Made by a program: the position numbers and the translations under genes. 64,000 bases of DNA from Phocaeicola salanitronis DSM 18170 (GTDB taxonomy: Bacteria; Bacteroidota; Bacteroidia; Bacteroidales; Bacteroidaceae), in the NCBI RefSeq assembly GCF_000190575.1, contig NC_015164.1:3682001-3746000 (forward strand), in the 5' to 3' direction. Each line of letters opens with the position of its first letter. The first letter of the stretch is position 1. Of the stretch, positions 26,711-34,753 are shown in pieces. Below the pieces are notes generated by a model. That model was given only the letters and a program-made list of their open reading frames with translations. It did not search any database and was not told where the DNA came from.

Positions 26711-29224
26711 TTACCGTTTGACCTTTTTCCTTTCCCTTCTCATTTCCGCAATGCGTTTCACGGCCAGTTCCAGATTTCCGCCCAGTTCCTTGGCCAGCTT
26801 CTGCAATTCCAGCTTTTCCGACTCTTCCGTGGTATATACGGCATATTCCTCATCGCTGACTTCCGTGGCATACACGGCCGAGTGGGTACCGCCAAGACCG
26901 ATCCAGACCTCACGGTAGAAACGTCCGGGATGGTTGGCCTGATTAATGGACAGGATCTGTCCGCGTTCCTTGTCGGTCAGTCCGAGAAGCCGCTGGATAT
27001 GGTCGAACTTGTTCATGTATTTCCGCTGGTCAAGGAGAATCTTGCAGTCACTGTTGTTGATGATAGCTTCCTTCACGACAAGGGAACTGATAATGTCATC
27101 CACTTCCTGGGTGACCACCACGGCCTCACCAAAATATTTTCTGACGGTCTTAAATAAATACTTTATGTACTCACTCATATTGGCGGACATCAGGGCTTTC
27201 CAGCATTCCTCAATGAGTATCATCTTGCGGATGCCTTTCAAGCGGCGCATCTTGGCGATGAAGGTTTCCATGATTATCAGTGTGACCACGGGCAGAAGCA
27301 CCTTGTTTCCGCTGATATTGTCCAGCTCAAATACGATAAAGCGCTTGTTGGTAAGATCCAGTTCCTTGTCCGAATTAAGCAGGAAATCATAATCACCGCC
27401 ACGGTAGAACGGTTCCAGTACGTTCAGGAAACCGTCGATGTCAAAATCCTTCTCACGGACTTTCTTCTCCTCAATCATCCGGCGGTAGTCATCACGCACA
27501 AACTCGTAGAATCCGTTGAAATCGGGTCTGACATCCCTGTTTTCCGTTATCCTGCGAATGTATGCGTTCACCGCTCCCGAAAGGGCCACTTCTTCCGAAC
27601 GCCTTGGAGCTTCATCCTCACGTTTCCAGAGTGTGAGTATCAGTGTCTTGATGCTTTCACGCTTTTCCACGTCAAATTCCCCGGAATCCGTATAGAACGG
27701 ATTGAAGGCGATGGGATTGTCCTCCTCATAGGTGATATAGATACCGTCCTCGCCATGTGTCCGGTCATGAATCAGGCTGCAAAGTCCCTGATAGCTGTTT
27801 CCGGTATCCACCAGCAGGATATGGGTACCCTGTTCATAATACTGGCGGACAAGATGGTTCGTAAAGAAGGATTTACCGCTGCCGGAGGGACCGAGTATGA
27901 ACTTGTTGCGGTTGGTGATGATTCCCTTGCGCATGGGCAGGTCACTGATGTCCAGATGAAGCGGTATGCCGCTCTGCCTGTCCGTCATACGGATTCCGAA
28001 CGGGCTGGGCGAACTGCGGTAATTCGTTTCCGAAGCAAACAGGCAGACAGCCTGTTCCAGAAAGGTATAGAAACTTTCCTCAGCCGGAAAATCGCCCGCA
28101 TTGCCTGGAATACCAGACCAGTACAGCACCGGAGTATCTATCGTGTTGTAATGGGGTACGCATCCCATCAGGGCAAGCTGGCTACCGGTATCGTTCTTGA
28201 TACGTCTTAACTCTTCCTCGTCTTCCGCCCAGGCCAGTACGTTACAGTGGCACCGTACCGGAACAAGCCCTTTCGTATGCGCCTCGTCAAGATACATTTC
28301 TGCCCATTCATAGTTCACGGCATTGCTGCGGCTGTATTTCGATAGGGACAGCATGTTGCGTGAGGTCTTTTCCATGCGTTGCAGGATTTCCTGCGCATCA
28401 TCGATGAACACGTACTGCGAATAGACATGGTTGCATGAAAGCAGGAGTCCTACCGGAGCCGCAAACGAAAGACGGCAGTCGCTACGGTCCGTGGATAAGC
28501 GCTCATAGCGCATGTCCGTGCCCACACTGCCGGGAAGGTCTTCCGTATCGGAAAGCACATGCAGGCAAAGACGTTTGTCACCGATGCGCATACGTTCCGG
28601 ATCAAGGCAGATGTCCTGTAATACGGGGTGCGTGTCCTCCATACCGAGAGTCAGGTATCTTTCAATCAGCCCGGGACATTCTTCCGTTCCGACCACCTCT
28701 TCCGTCCTGAGACGCTTCATCCTGACATGCCCCGAATCGTTCATGATATGCTCGAACTGCTCCACCGCCTCCAGGAATTTCACGACCGAATCCCAGTCCG
28801 TGATTTCCTTGGGAAGGATATAGCCGCGGCACAGGGTACTGAAATCACTGCGGCGACGGGCACGTTCGCGTGTGGTCTTTGTCAGATACAGGAAGCAGCG
28901 GTGTCTGAGATACGGGCGTTCGTTGAAATGACGCTCATAGCTGCGGGACAGGAAACTTTCCGTCCCGTCTCCTTCGCTCCGGTAGTTTTCCTTGACGAAC
29001 CAGTCCTGCTTGTACACGACCGAATAATTTGGAAGCACCTTCATGGCCTTTACCCAGGTACCGTGAATGGCTTCATATTCAGCCGCCGTCACCGTGTACA
29101 GTTCAGGCAGCTCGACCTCGAAGGCTACCGTAATGTCCGCATCCTTGCTTACGATGCAGTTGTTTTCCACGGCCAAAATCGGGAATCTGTCTTCCAGATC
29201 ACAGGCCTTCAATACACTTCTCAT
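26711..29224 (-). CDS. traG: TraG, VirB4-like conjugation ATPase
   Basis: An 837-residue cytoplasmic ATPase that powers the type IV secretion channel. An N-terminal TraG/VirB4 domain is followed by the ATPase core, with Walker A GPSGSGKSFFTNH near residue 446 and Walker B MILIEECWKAL near 668. Full length for the family. It overlaps traF by 4 bp. Among all proteins of the region it is the best marker of a CTnDOT-type transfer system. Confidence 0.95.
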   Translation of the reverse strand: MRSVLKACDLEDRFPILAVENNCIVSKDADITVAFEVELPELYTVTAAEYEAIHGTWVKAMKVLPNYSVVYKQDWFVKENYRSEGDGTESFLSRSYERHFNERPYLRHRCFLYLTKTTRERARRRSDFSTLCRGYILPKEITDWDSVVKFLEAVEQFEHIMNDSGHVRMKRLRTEEVVGTEECPGLIERYLTLGMEDTHPVLQDICLDPERMRIGDKRLCLHVLSDTEDLPGSVGTDMRYERLSTDRSDCRLSFAAPVGLLLSCNHVYSQYVFIDDAQEILQRMEKTSRNMLSLSKYSRSNAVNYEWAEMYLDEAHTKGLVPVRCHCNVLAWAEDEEELRRIKNDTGSQLALMGCVPHYNTIDTPVLYWSGIPGNAGDFPAEESFYTFLEQAVCLFASETNYRSSPSPFGIRMTDRQSGIPLHLDISDLPMRKGIITNRNKFILGPSGSGKSFFTNHLVRQYYEQGTHILLVDTGNSYQGLCSLIHDRTHGEDGIYITYEEDNPIAFNPFYTDSGEFDVEKRESIKTLILTLWKREDEAPRRSEEVALSGAVNAYIRRITENRDVRPDFNGFYEFVRDDYRRMIEEKKVREKDFDIDGFLNVLEPFYRGGDYDFLLNSDKELDLTNKRFIVFELDNISGNKVLLPVVTLIIMETFIAKMRRLKGIRKMILIEECWKALMSANMSEYIKYLFKTVRKYFGEAVVVTQEVDDIISSLVVKEAIINNSDCKILLDQRKYMNKFDHIQRLLGLTDKERGQILSINQANHPGRFYREVWIGLGGTHSAVYATEVSDEEYAVYTTEESEKLELQKLAKELGGNLELAVKRIAEMRRERKKVKR

Positions 29225-29544
29225 TTCTTTCTCTTCTTTTTGGTTAATGCACTGAATATTCTGCGACGGGCTGACAGATAGCGCGGATGGCGTTTCTCGG
29301 CCAGCATCTTCATCAGCCCGTGCTCACCGTAGCGGGCATTCATGCGGAAGGTCAGCCATACGGCCAGGGAACCGGATACTGCTCCGAAAGACAGGCATAC
29401 CAGCTGGCTGACACCGGCCATATACAGGACAACCACCGCAAGAAAGACCGATACAAGGCCTCCGGCAAAAAAGAACAGGTACTGTGATTTCAAGCCCTTG
29501 AACTCAATCGGACGACCTGCTCCTTTGTTGATACGGTAATCCAT
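29221..29544 (-). CDS. traF: TraF (DUF4133, VirB3-like)
   Basis: A 107-residue membrane protein with two adjacent hydrophobic segments (about 27-45 and 50-68) and a basic C-terminus, matching DUF4133 TraF, the VirB3-like partner of TraG. Three bases separate it from traE. Confidence 0.86.
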   Translation of the reverse strand: MDYRINKGAGRPIEFKGLKSQYLFFFAGGLVSVFLAVVVLYMAGVSQLVCLSFGAVSGSLAVWLTFRMNARYGEHGLMKMLAEKRHPRYLSARRRIFSALTKKKRKK

Positions 29545-29547
29545 GGC

Positions 29548-29844
29548 TTACAGGAAGAAGGAACGGAGAATGGTGGCGGCCACAATCAGGAAGATGCAGG
29601 CGAAGAACCAGCTCGCCGCAGTCTTGGACGTATCGGGATCGCCGCTGCTGAACTTGCCATACGTCTTGATACCGCCGACCAGACCGAGTACGGCTCCGAT
29701 GGCATAACACAATTTGGTGGCCGGATCGAAATACGAAGTCATAAGGCTGGTAGCCTCATTGATGCCGGCAAGACCCTGTCCCTGTGCGAAGGCACCTGCC
29801 GCTGCCAGCACACACAATACTGAAAATAGGATTCTTCTCTTCAT
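29548..29844 (-). CDS. traE: TraE (DUF4134, VirB2-like)
   Basis: A 98-residue protein. The start is MKRRILFSVLCVLAAAGAFA, a clear signal peptide; upstream codons in the same frame lie in the promoter region. The mature part has two hydrophobic segments (AIGAVLGLVGGIKTYG and WFFACIFLIVAATILRSFF), as in VirB2-type pilins. It is the first gene of the traE-traQ transcript, with a -7 box 45 bp upstream. Confidence 0.88.
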   Translation of the reverse strand: MKRRILFSVLCVLAAAGAFAQGQGLAGINEATSLMTSYFDPATKLCYAIGAVLGLVGGIKTYGKFSSGDPDTSKTAASWFFACIFLIVAATILRSFFL

Positions 29845-29888
29845 TGTCGAATCATTTTTGGGTTTGACATAAATGTTGAATTCGACTG

Positions 29889-29896
29889 CAAATATA
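29889..29896 (-). promoter_or_regulatory. -7 promoter element of the traE-traQ operon
   Basis: On the minus strand this is TATATTTG (TAnnTTTG), 45 bp upstream of traE. The -33 region is poor (GTTG about 22 bp upstream), which fits a promoter that needs an activator; phased 10-bp repeats lie just upstream. Confidence 0.6.
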
Positions 29897-29924
29897 TAAG
29901 GCTTAAACCGCTGTGATACAACAC

Positions 29925-29964
29925 TGTCATCAGGTGTCACCAGATGTCATCAGATGTCATTCAG
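29925..29964. promoter_or_regulatory. Four phased 10-bp repeats upstream of the traE promoter
   Basis: TGTCATCAGG, TGTCACCAGA, TGTCATCAGA and TGTCATTCAG follow each other without gaps, one per helical turn, about 30-70 bp upstream of the traE -7 box. The same unit recurs before the mob promoter at 32699-32738. They look like binding sites of an activator of transfer genes. Confidence 0.6.
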
Positions 29965-29980
29965 GAAACCTTACAGACAT

Positions 29981-30013
29981 AAAAAAAGCATCCCGAAAAG
30001 ATTTCCGGGATGC
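29981..30013 (-). terminator. Terminator after traD
   Basis: GCATCCCG and CGGGATGC pair, with seven T on the minus strand after the stem. It ends the traABCD transcript, so traE needs its own promoter. Confidence 0.8.
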
Positions 30014-30028
30014 CTGAATATATCGGTG

Positions 30029-30688
30029 TCAGATATATTTCCGCCACTCGTCAGACGGTTCATTCCCATCCTTTACTTTAAGCGGTTTAGGATTGCCGTC
30101 CTCATCAAGATACCTGTCTATCAGTTCCTCTACAATCGCGGAATTCTCCATATTGGAAAGGAACACGTCAATCAGGCTGGTCTGCCTGATGGAGAACAGG
30201 ACACGGGCTGCCTGCATGGCCTTCTCATGGTCGGCTTCATCCTGATGTGTCAGATATTCGCCGAGTACTTCCATGTCCCTGCTGGACAGAACAGGTGATA
30301 CGGATTCCACTTCGGGAGACTCCGCATCAAGGTCTTCCTGGACTTCCTGCAGGAGTTTCATCTTATCCAGCTGAAGGTTGCATTCCACATCTTCCTGCTG
30401 CACATCCTCCTCCTCACCGATAAAATTCCTTTCAAGTGGCTGGCTCATGAAGGGAGCGGCAGTCTTTCCGGCATTCTCGTCCAGATAGACATAACGGGTA
30501 CTTCCCATCACTTCTGTATCTGAAACCGCAGATTCCGTTACGACAGTTTCTTTCTTTTCCTTCTTCACGCAAGGTTTCCCATAAAGCAGGGTACAAACAG
30601 TTTCGATACGCCTTCTCCAGCCATACACGCTGTACAGCAAATAGCCTATACAGACAATCCGTACACAGAAGTATATCAGTTCTTCCAT
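30029..30688 (-). CDS. traD: TraD (DUF4122)
   Basis: A 219-residue protein with one N-terminal membrane segment (LIYFCVRIVCIGYLLYSVYGW), an acidic middle and a helical C-terminal domain (SLIDVFLSNMENSAIVEELIDRYL), consistent with DUF4122/TraD. It overlaps traC by 13 bp and is the last gene before a terminator. Confidence 0.8.
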   Translation of the reverse strand: MEELIYFCVRIVCIGYLLYSVYGWRRRIETVCTLLYGKPCVKKEKKETVVTESAVSDTEVMGSTRYVYLDENAGKTAAPFMSQPLERNFIGEEEDVQQEDVECNLQLDKMKLLQEVQEDLDAESPEVESVSPVLSSRDMEVLGEYLTHQDEADHEKAMQAARVLFSIRQTSLIDVFLSNMENSAIVEELIDRYLDEDGNPKPLKVKDGNEPSDEWRKYI

Positions 30689-31050
30689 AAAGAATCCTTA
30701 TAGAGAAAACATTCAAGTTCATTCTTCAGCAATTCTCCGTGGCGTTTCAAGTGTTCCTCCACGATATTGCTCACATAGACTGAAACACTCATGCCGGGAG
30801 CCATAAACGGAATAAGGCGGCTTGCCTTGTTGTACAAACCGCAACGGATACGAATCTGACGTCCTTTCCCGACTGGAGCATCGTTCAGATACACACGGCT
30901 ATATTCGGGAAAGCAGTTCGCTATTCCTATTTTCTCATTCAACTCTCTGACCTGTCCTTTCAGTGAACAAATCTTATTGGACAGTACATAAACGTAACAT
31001 AACAGCAGGCCGCAAACCAATACGGCAACAGTCAATACAATCCACATCAT
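30676..31050 (-). CDS. traC: TraC (DUF3408-related)
   Basis: A 124-residue protein with an N-terminal membrane anchor (MMWIVLTVAVLVCGLLLCYVYVL). The C-terminal part, LIPFMAPGMSVSVYVSNIVEEHLKRH, resembles the end of DUF3408 proteins, in which a ribbon-helix-helix-like fold is suspected. Located between traB and traD as expected for TraC. Confidence 0.68.
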   Translation of the reverse strand: MMWIVLTVAVLVCGLLLCYVYVLSNKICSLKGQVRELNEKIGIANCFPEYSRVYLNDAPVGKGRQIRIRCGLYNKASRLIPFMAPGMSVSVYVSNIVEEHLKRHGELLKNELECFLYKDSLWKN

Positions 31051-31052
31051 TT

Positions 31053-31490
31053 TCAGAATGTTTTTGGGGTTTTTCGGCGAAACAGCTCGCCAAGCTCTTC
31101 ACTGTAAGTCTCAAGATGGTGTGCCAGCACATTATCCAAAAAAGCGGGCACACTCATGTCATCACTCAGAAGGGGAAGGATACGGGCCAGCCTGCAATAC
31201 ATGTCATAGCTGATATAGGTCTGCTTTCTGTGTACGGACTTCTTTCTGTCCAGAAACAGTTCCTTATACATTTCCACCTTCTCTTCCAGTCCGGGATCGG
31301 CGCGTATCGTTTTCCGGGACTTTTCCTGTCCCTGTGTCTTTACTTCCGGCACATTTTTTTCCTTTTCTGTGACAGGAAGAACATTCTCGCCGACATCTGT
31401 TCCAGATTTACCGCAGGAAATGGATTCACTGGCCATCATGTCCTTCAAGGCATCCTCATCCACCTTGAATATCTCTCTTTTCTTTGCCAT
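31053..31490 (-). CDS. traB: TraB (DUF3408)
   Basis: A 145-residue soluble protein. The polar N-terminal half is followed by the DUF3408 core (QTYISYDMYCRLARILPLLSDDMSVPAFLDNVLAHHLETY). It directly follows the ParA-like gene, and such small partners usually bind DNA next to ParA proteins. Confidence 0.8.
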   Translation of the reverse strand: MAKKREIFKVDEDALKDMMASESISCGKSGTDVGENVLPVTEKEKNVPEVKTQGQEKSRKTIRADPGLEEKVEMYKELFLDRKKSVHRKQTYISYDMYCRLARILPLLSDDMSVPAFLDNVLAHHLETYSEELGELFRRKTPKTF

Positions 31491-31495
31491 AGTTC

Positions 31496-32248
31496 TTATC
31501 CCGGAAATATGATACGTTCCATCTCCTGGGCAAAAGCCTCAAGACGGCTGTCTTTCAGTAGTGATTCGGAAGGAGGAAGAAGGGTGCAGCGAAAATGCTG
31601 TCTGGAAGAAGGTGTCATTTCCTTGTTGAAGCGTTCAAGATCCGGAAGTACGGTTTCAAAGACCTTCAACCCCATACGGAGCACTATTGCATTATACATT
31701 ACATACAGTTCTTTTGAAGTACGGCTGTCCATACGGTTCCAGAATAAACGTATGTCCTTCAGGGGAGCTTCCGGATGCTGTCCAATAAAATCCTGAACGG
31801 TCGATACAAAGGAAAGGCTGCTCTGCATGACCATACGGTCCTTTACAATGGGAGTAAAGATAAAATCCATGTTCATGACGGACTCGAATACACCACGGGA
31901 GTTCACCGTTCCGGGAAGATCGAAGAATATCAGGTCATAGTCGCCATCCAGTTTGCCGGGAATCTCTGCGGCTGCCTCCGGCGTGGAAGTGACGATCGGA
32001 TAGGCCTTACGGGAACCGTCTTCAAACTGACGGCAGAAAAGTCGCTGGTGATACTCACTTTTCTCAAGGTTCTTCAAATCCCTTCCCCTTAGTTTTTCCA
32101 GACTGAACTGGGGATAGTCACAGTCAACGACAGCAACTTTCAGACCTCTTACATAATTAAAATAACTGGCAAGAACCGCTGTTACCGTGGACTTGCCCAC
32201 ACCGCCTTTCTGATTGCTGAAGGCGACAAGAATCGGACGTTTGTTCAT
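31496..32248 (-). CDS. traA: TraA, ParA-family ATPase
   Basis: A 250-residue ParA/MinD-type ATPase with deviant Walker A KGGVGKST (residues 14-21), the DCDYPQ switch and the DLPGTVNSRG loop. It is the first gene of the traABCD transcript and faces a 40-bp tandem repeat that could be its partition or regulatory site. In CTnDOT-type elements TraA is not thought to be part of the channel itself. Confidence 0.88.
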   Translation of the reverse strand: MNKRPILVAFSNQKGGVGKSTVTAVLASYFNYVRGLKVAVVDCDYPQFSLEKLRGRDLKNLEKSEYHQRLFCRQFEDGSRKAYPIVTSTPEAAAEIPGKLDGDYDLIFFDLPGTVNSRGVFESVMNMDFIFTPIVKDRMVMQSSLSFVSTVQDFIGQHPEAPLKDIRLFWNRMDSRTSKELYVMYNAIVLRMGLKVFETVLPDLERFNKEMTPSSRQHFRCTLLPPSESLLKDSRLEAFAQEMERIIFPG

Positions 32249-32294
32249 ACCTTTTGTTTTTGGGGTTAATATTCACTTTTTCTTTCACTAATCT

Positions 32295-32640
32295 TACAAT
32301 GGCATTACGCTATTGTGATACTATATTGCCATGTTATTATGTCCTTATGTTATTACAATATTATGTTGCCGTGTTATTATGTCCTTATGTTATTGCAATA
32401 CTATGTTGCCATGTTATTATGTCCTTATGTTATTGCAATATTATGTTGCCATGTTATTATGTCCTTATGTTATTGCAATATTATGTTGCCATGTTATTAT
32501 GTCCTTATGTTATTGCAATACTATGTTGTTACGTTATTATGTCCTTATGTTATTGCAATGTTATATTGCCATGTTATTATGTCCTTATGTTATTGCAATA
32601 CCATGTTGTTATGTTATTATGTTATTGCAATATTGCACGC
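32295..32640. repeat. 40-bp tandem repeat (about 8 copies) between traA and mob
   Basis: Units of exactly 40 bp beginning GTCCTTATGT start at 32341, 32381, 32421, 32461, 32501, 32541 and 32581, with partial units at both ends. Each holds the palindrome TATTGCAATA. Differences are few and mostly single bases. No unique spacers, so not CRISPR. AT-rich and open in all three frames only because 40 is not a multiple of three. A centromere-like site for TraA, part of oriT or a replication start are possible roles. Confidence 0.85.
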
Positions 32641-32698
32641 TTAAATCGCGTCAAAAATAAGGTCTTTCAAGCATACAGGTAATATGTAGCCTGTACCA

Positions 32699-32738
32699 TG
32701 ACATCAGATGTCATCAGACGTCTTTATATGTCATATAA
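32699..32738. promoter_or_regulatory. Phased 10-bp repeats upstream of the mob promoter
   Basis: TGACATCAGA, TGTCATCAGA, a degenerate CGTCTTTATA and TGTCATATAA, contiguous. The first two form the 15-bp palindrome TGACATCAGATGTCA. Same unit as before traE. Confidence 0.55.
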
Positions 32739-32745
32739 TCCACTA

Positions 32746-32776
32746 TTTCACAACTGTTTACACAGCCATAATTTTG
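32746..32776 (+). promoter_or_regulatory. Candidate promoter of the mob operon
   Basis: TTTC (32746-32749), a 19-bp gap and TAATTTTG (32769-32776) fit the Bacteroides pattern. The transcript would carry the oriT-like hairpins in a leader of about 240 bases before mobA. Confidence 0.5.
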
Positions 32777-32866
32777 CAAAGTCAGAACCGATAGACGGCT
32801 TGGAATATCTTCCGACGGACAGCAGCACGCCGCTCACGTCGCGCAGCAATCCGCCGGAGGTGGATT

Positions 32867-32939
32867 CTCTGTTCAAACGAACAGAGCAAGTTGTGTCTTT
32901 GTCCGACAGAAAGTATTCTGCCCGACAAAGACCAACTTG
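32867..32939. other. Candidate oriT: hairpin cluster upstream of mobA
   Basis: CTCTGTTC/GAACAGAG (32867-32886) is followed by a long nested hairpin: CAAGTTG with CAACTTG, TGTCTTTGTC with GACAAAGAC, and CAGAA/TTCTG at the tip (32887-32939). Just beyond, GATTTTCC and GGAAAATC form another dyad. Placement directly upstream of the relaxosome genes is where oriT lies in Bacteroides elements. The nick site itself is not assigned. Confidence 0.55.
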
Positions 32940-33020
32940 CCCTCCCTCACGGTCGGGGGATTTTCCTCCAAAGTCGGAAAATCTGACGGAGAAAGCAAAA
33001 CAACCCAAAAGCAAAAAAGC

Positions 33021-33443
33021 ATGGAGAAAAAACAGGCTAAAAGGACAGGCAGAAAGCCGAAAACTGATCCGGCGGACTACAAGTTCAGTTTCCGTCTGAA
33101 CGCGCAGGAGAGAGGCAAATTTGAGAAACTGTTTCTGGAATCCGGAGCAAGGGACAGGACAATCTTTATCAAGAAATCAATCTTTTCAGAACAGCTGAAG
33201 GTAATCAAGGTGGATAAGGTTTCCATGGACTATTATATCCGGCTCGGGGAATTTTACAGACAGTTTCAGGCAATAGGCAACAATTACAATCAGGTCGTAA
33301 GGGCCGTGCAGAAAAATTTCGGGGACAAAAGAGCGATGTCCCTGCTTTACAAACTTGAAAAGGCTACTCTGGAACTGATACTGCTCAACAAACGGATTAT
33401 GGCCTTAACCAAAGAATATGAACAGAAATGGTTGCAAAGATAA
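33021..33443 (+). CDS. mobA: MobA, relaxosome accessory protein
   Basis: A 140-residue protein; the start MEKKQAKRTGRKPK is preferred because upstream codons of the same frame fall in the oriT hairpin region. After a basic N-terminus it has FSFRLNAQERGKFEKLFLESGA, a ribbon-helix-helix-like segment, and the NNYNQVVRAVQ motif typical of MobC-type nicking accessories. It overlaps the relaxase gene by 16 bp. It should bind oriT and help the relaxase. Confidence 0.85.
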   Translation: MEKKQAKRTGRKPKTDPADYKFSFRLNAQERGKFEKLFLESGARDRTIFIKKSIFSEQLKVIKVDKVSMDYYIRLGEFYRQFQAIGNNYNQVVRAVQKNFGDKRAMSLLYKLEKATLELILLNKRIMALTKEYEQKWLQR

Positions 33444-34690
33444 GTCACGGGGCAAGCCTTTACGGAGCACTGGCCTATAACCATGAAAAGGTATTTCAGG
33501 GGACAGCGGAAATCCTGTCCGGACACCGGATGATTTCCGACCGCCCGGGATTGCCGAGCGAGGACATGCGTCTGGCTCTCCTTTCATTTGAAAACCATCT
33601 GACGGTAAACAGGAGGACAGACAAGCCGGTCCTGCATATCGCCCTCAGTCCGGCACCGGAAGACAGGCTGGACAATGACAGGCTGGCGGAACTGGCAGAG
33701 AAATACATGCAGAAAATGGGATATGGAGACCAGCCGTTCATCGTGTACAGACATGGCGACACCTGCAACACGCACGTACATATCGTGAGTGTATGCATTG
33801 ACGATGAAGGAAGGAAAATCAATGACTCCTATGAGCACCGCCGTTCCATGACAGCCTGCCGGGAACTGGAACAGGAATTCGGACTGCGCAACAGTGCAGA
33901 TGCGGAAAGACGGAATCCGAAAGCGGAACTGAAAAAGGTGGATGTCTCACAAGGGGATATATGCCATCAGATAGGAAACACGCTGAAGGCCGTACTGGAA
34001 AGTTACCGTTTCCAAACCTTCGGCGAGTATTCAGCTCTACTTTCCACACTGAACATTGAAGCCCGACAAGTGCGGGGCGATTACAAGGGAACACCCTATA
34101 CGGGTATCATCTATTCGGCTACAGACGACAGTGGAAAGGTGATCGGTCCTCCGATAAAAAGTGCAAGGTTCGGCAAGCGTTTCGGAAATACGGGACTGTC
34201 CGAACGTATGTTACGGCATACACAGGATTTCAAGGAAGGCAGATGGTCACCAGGCATATCCGCCAAGGTTATACAGGCCATACGTGGCGCAGAATCTGAA
34301 CAGGAGTTCAGGGAACTGCTGAAACAGGAGCATATTGATGTGGTATTTCGTAGGAACGATACCGGACGTATCTATGGTGTCACATTCATAGACCATGAAC
34401 GGCGCGAGGCATTCAACGGCTCACGTATGGGAAAAGAGTTTTCCGCCAACGTATTCAACGACCTTGTCAACCAGTGGAAAGGAATACCCTGGCAAGACAG
34501 ACAACAGTCCGGTCCGGAGGAACTTTGGAAACGGTACGGCTACCGTATGGAAGAAGGCAGTGCGTTTGAACAGGCGGCAGGTATCTCCTCCTTTGAGGCA
34601 AATCCAGCAGTCGATTACGAGGAAGAAGCGTTCCGTCGCCGCATGAAACGGAAAAAGAAACCGCAGAAGCGCAAATCACGCGGTATCTGA
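33428..34690 (+). CDS. mobB: MobB relaxase
   Basis: A 420-residue relaxase of the MOBP type. The nicking tyrosine is probably Y12 in ISHGASLYGALAYN. The metal-binding motif is H109-G-D111-x4-H116-x-H118 in RHGDTCNTHVHIV. The C-terminal tail is very basic (RRRMKRKKKPQKRKSRG). It nicks oriT, stays bound to the 5' end and is carried into the recipient. Overlaps mobA; mobC follows after about 60 bp. Confidence 0.92.
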   Translation: MVAKISHGASLYGALAYNHEKVFQGTAEILSGHRMISDRPGLPSEDMRLALLSFENHLTVNRRTDKPVLHIALSPAPEDRLDNDRLAELAEKYMQKMGYGDQPFIVYRHGDTCNTHVHIVSVCIDDEGRKINDSYEHRRSMTACRELEQEFGLRNSADAERRNPKAELKKVDVSQGDICHQIGNTLKAVLESYRFQTFGEYSALLSTLNIEARQVRGDYKGTPYTGIIYSATDDSGKVIGPPIKSARFGKRFGNTGLSERMLRHTQDFKEGRWSPGISAKVIQAIRGAESEQEFRELLKQEHIDVVFRRNDTGRIYGVTFIDHERREAFNGSRMGKEFSANVFNDLVNQWKGIPWQDRQQSGPEELWKRYGYRMEEGSAFEQAAGISSFEANPAVDYEEEAFRRRMKRKKKPQKRKSRGI

Positions 34691-34753
34691 TCAATCAAAA
34701 TCAGTTAACAACATGGGGAACAATGGATTCCCCCCACAATCATCTACATCATT

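Noticed and set aside
32295..32640. CRISPR array
   Set aside because: The 40-bp units follow each other directly without unique spacers, and no cas genes are present.
32254..32682. Three overlapping reading frames of about 110-140 residues rich in LCPYVIAILCC-like repeats
   Set aside because: They are open only because the 40-bp tandem repeat has no stop codon in any frame; no start context, and the products are repetitive nonsense.
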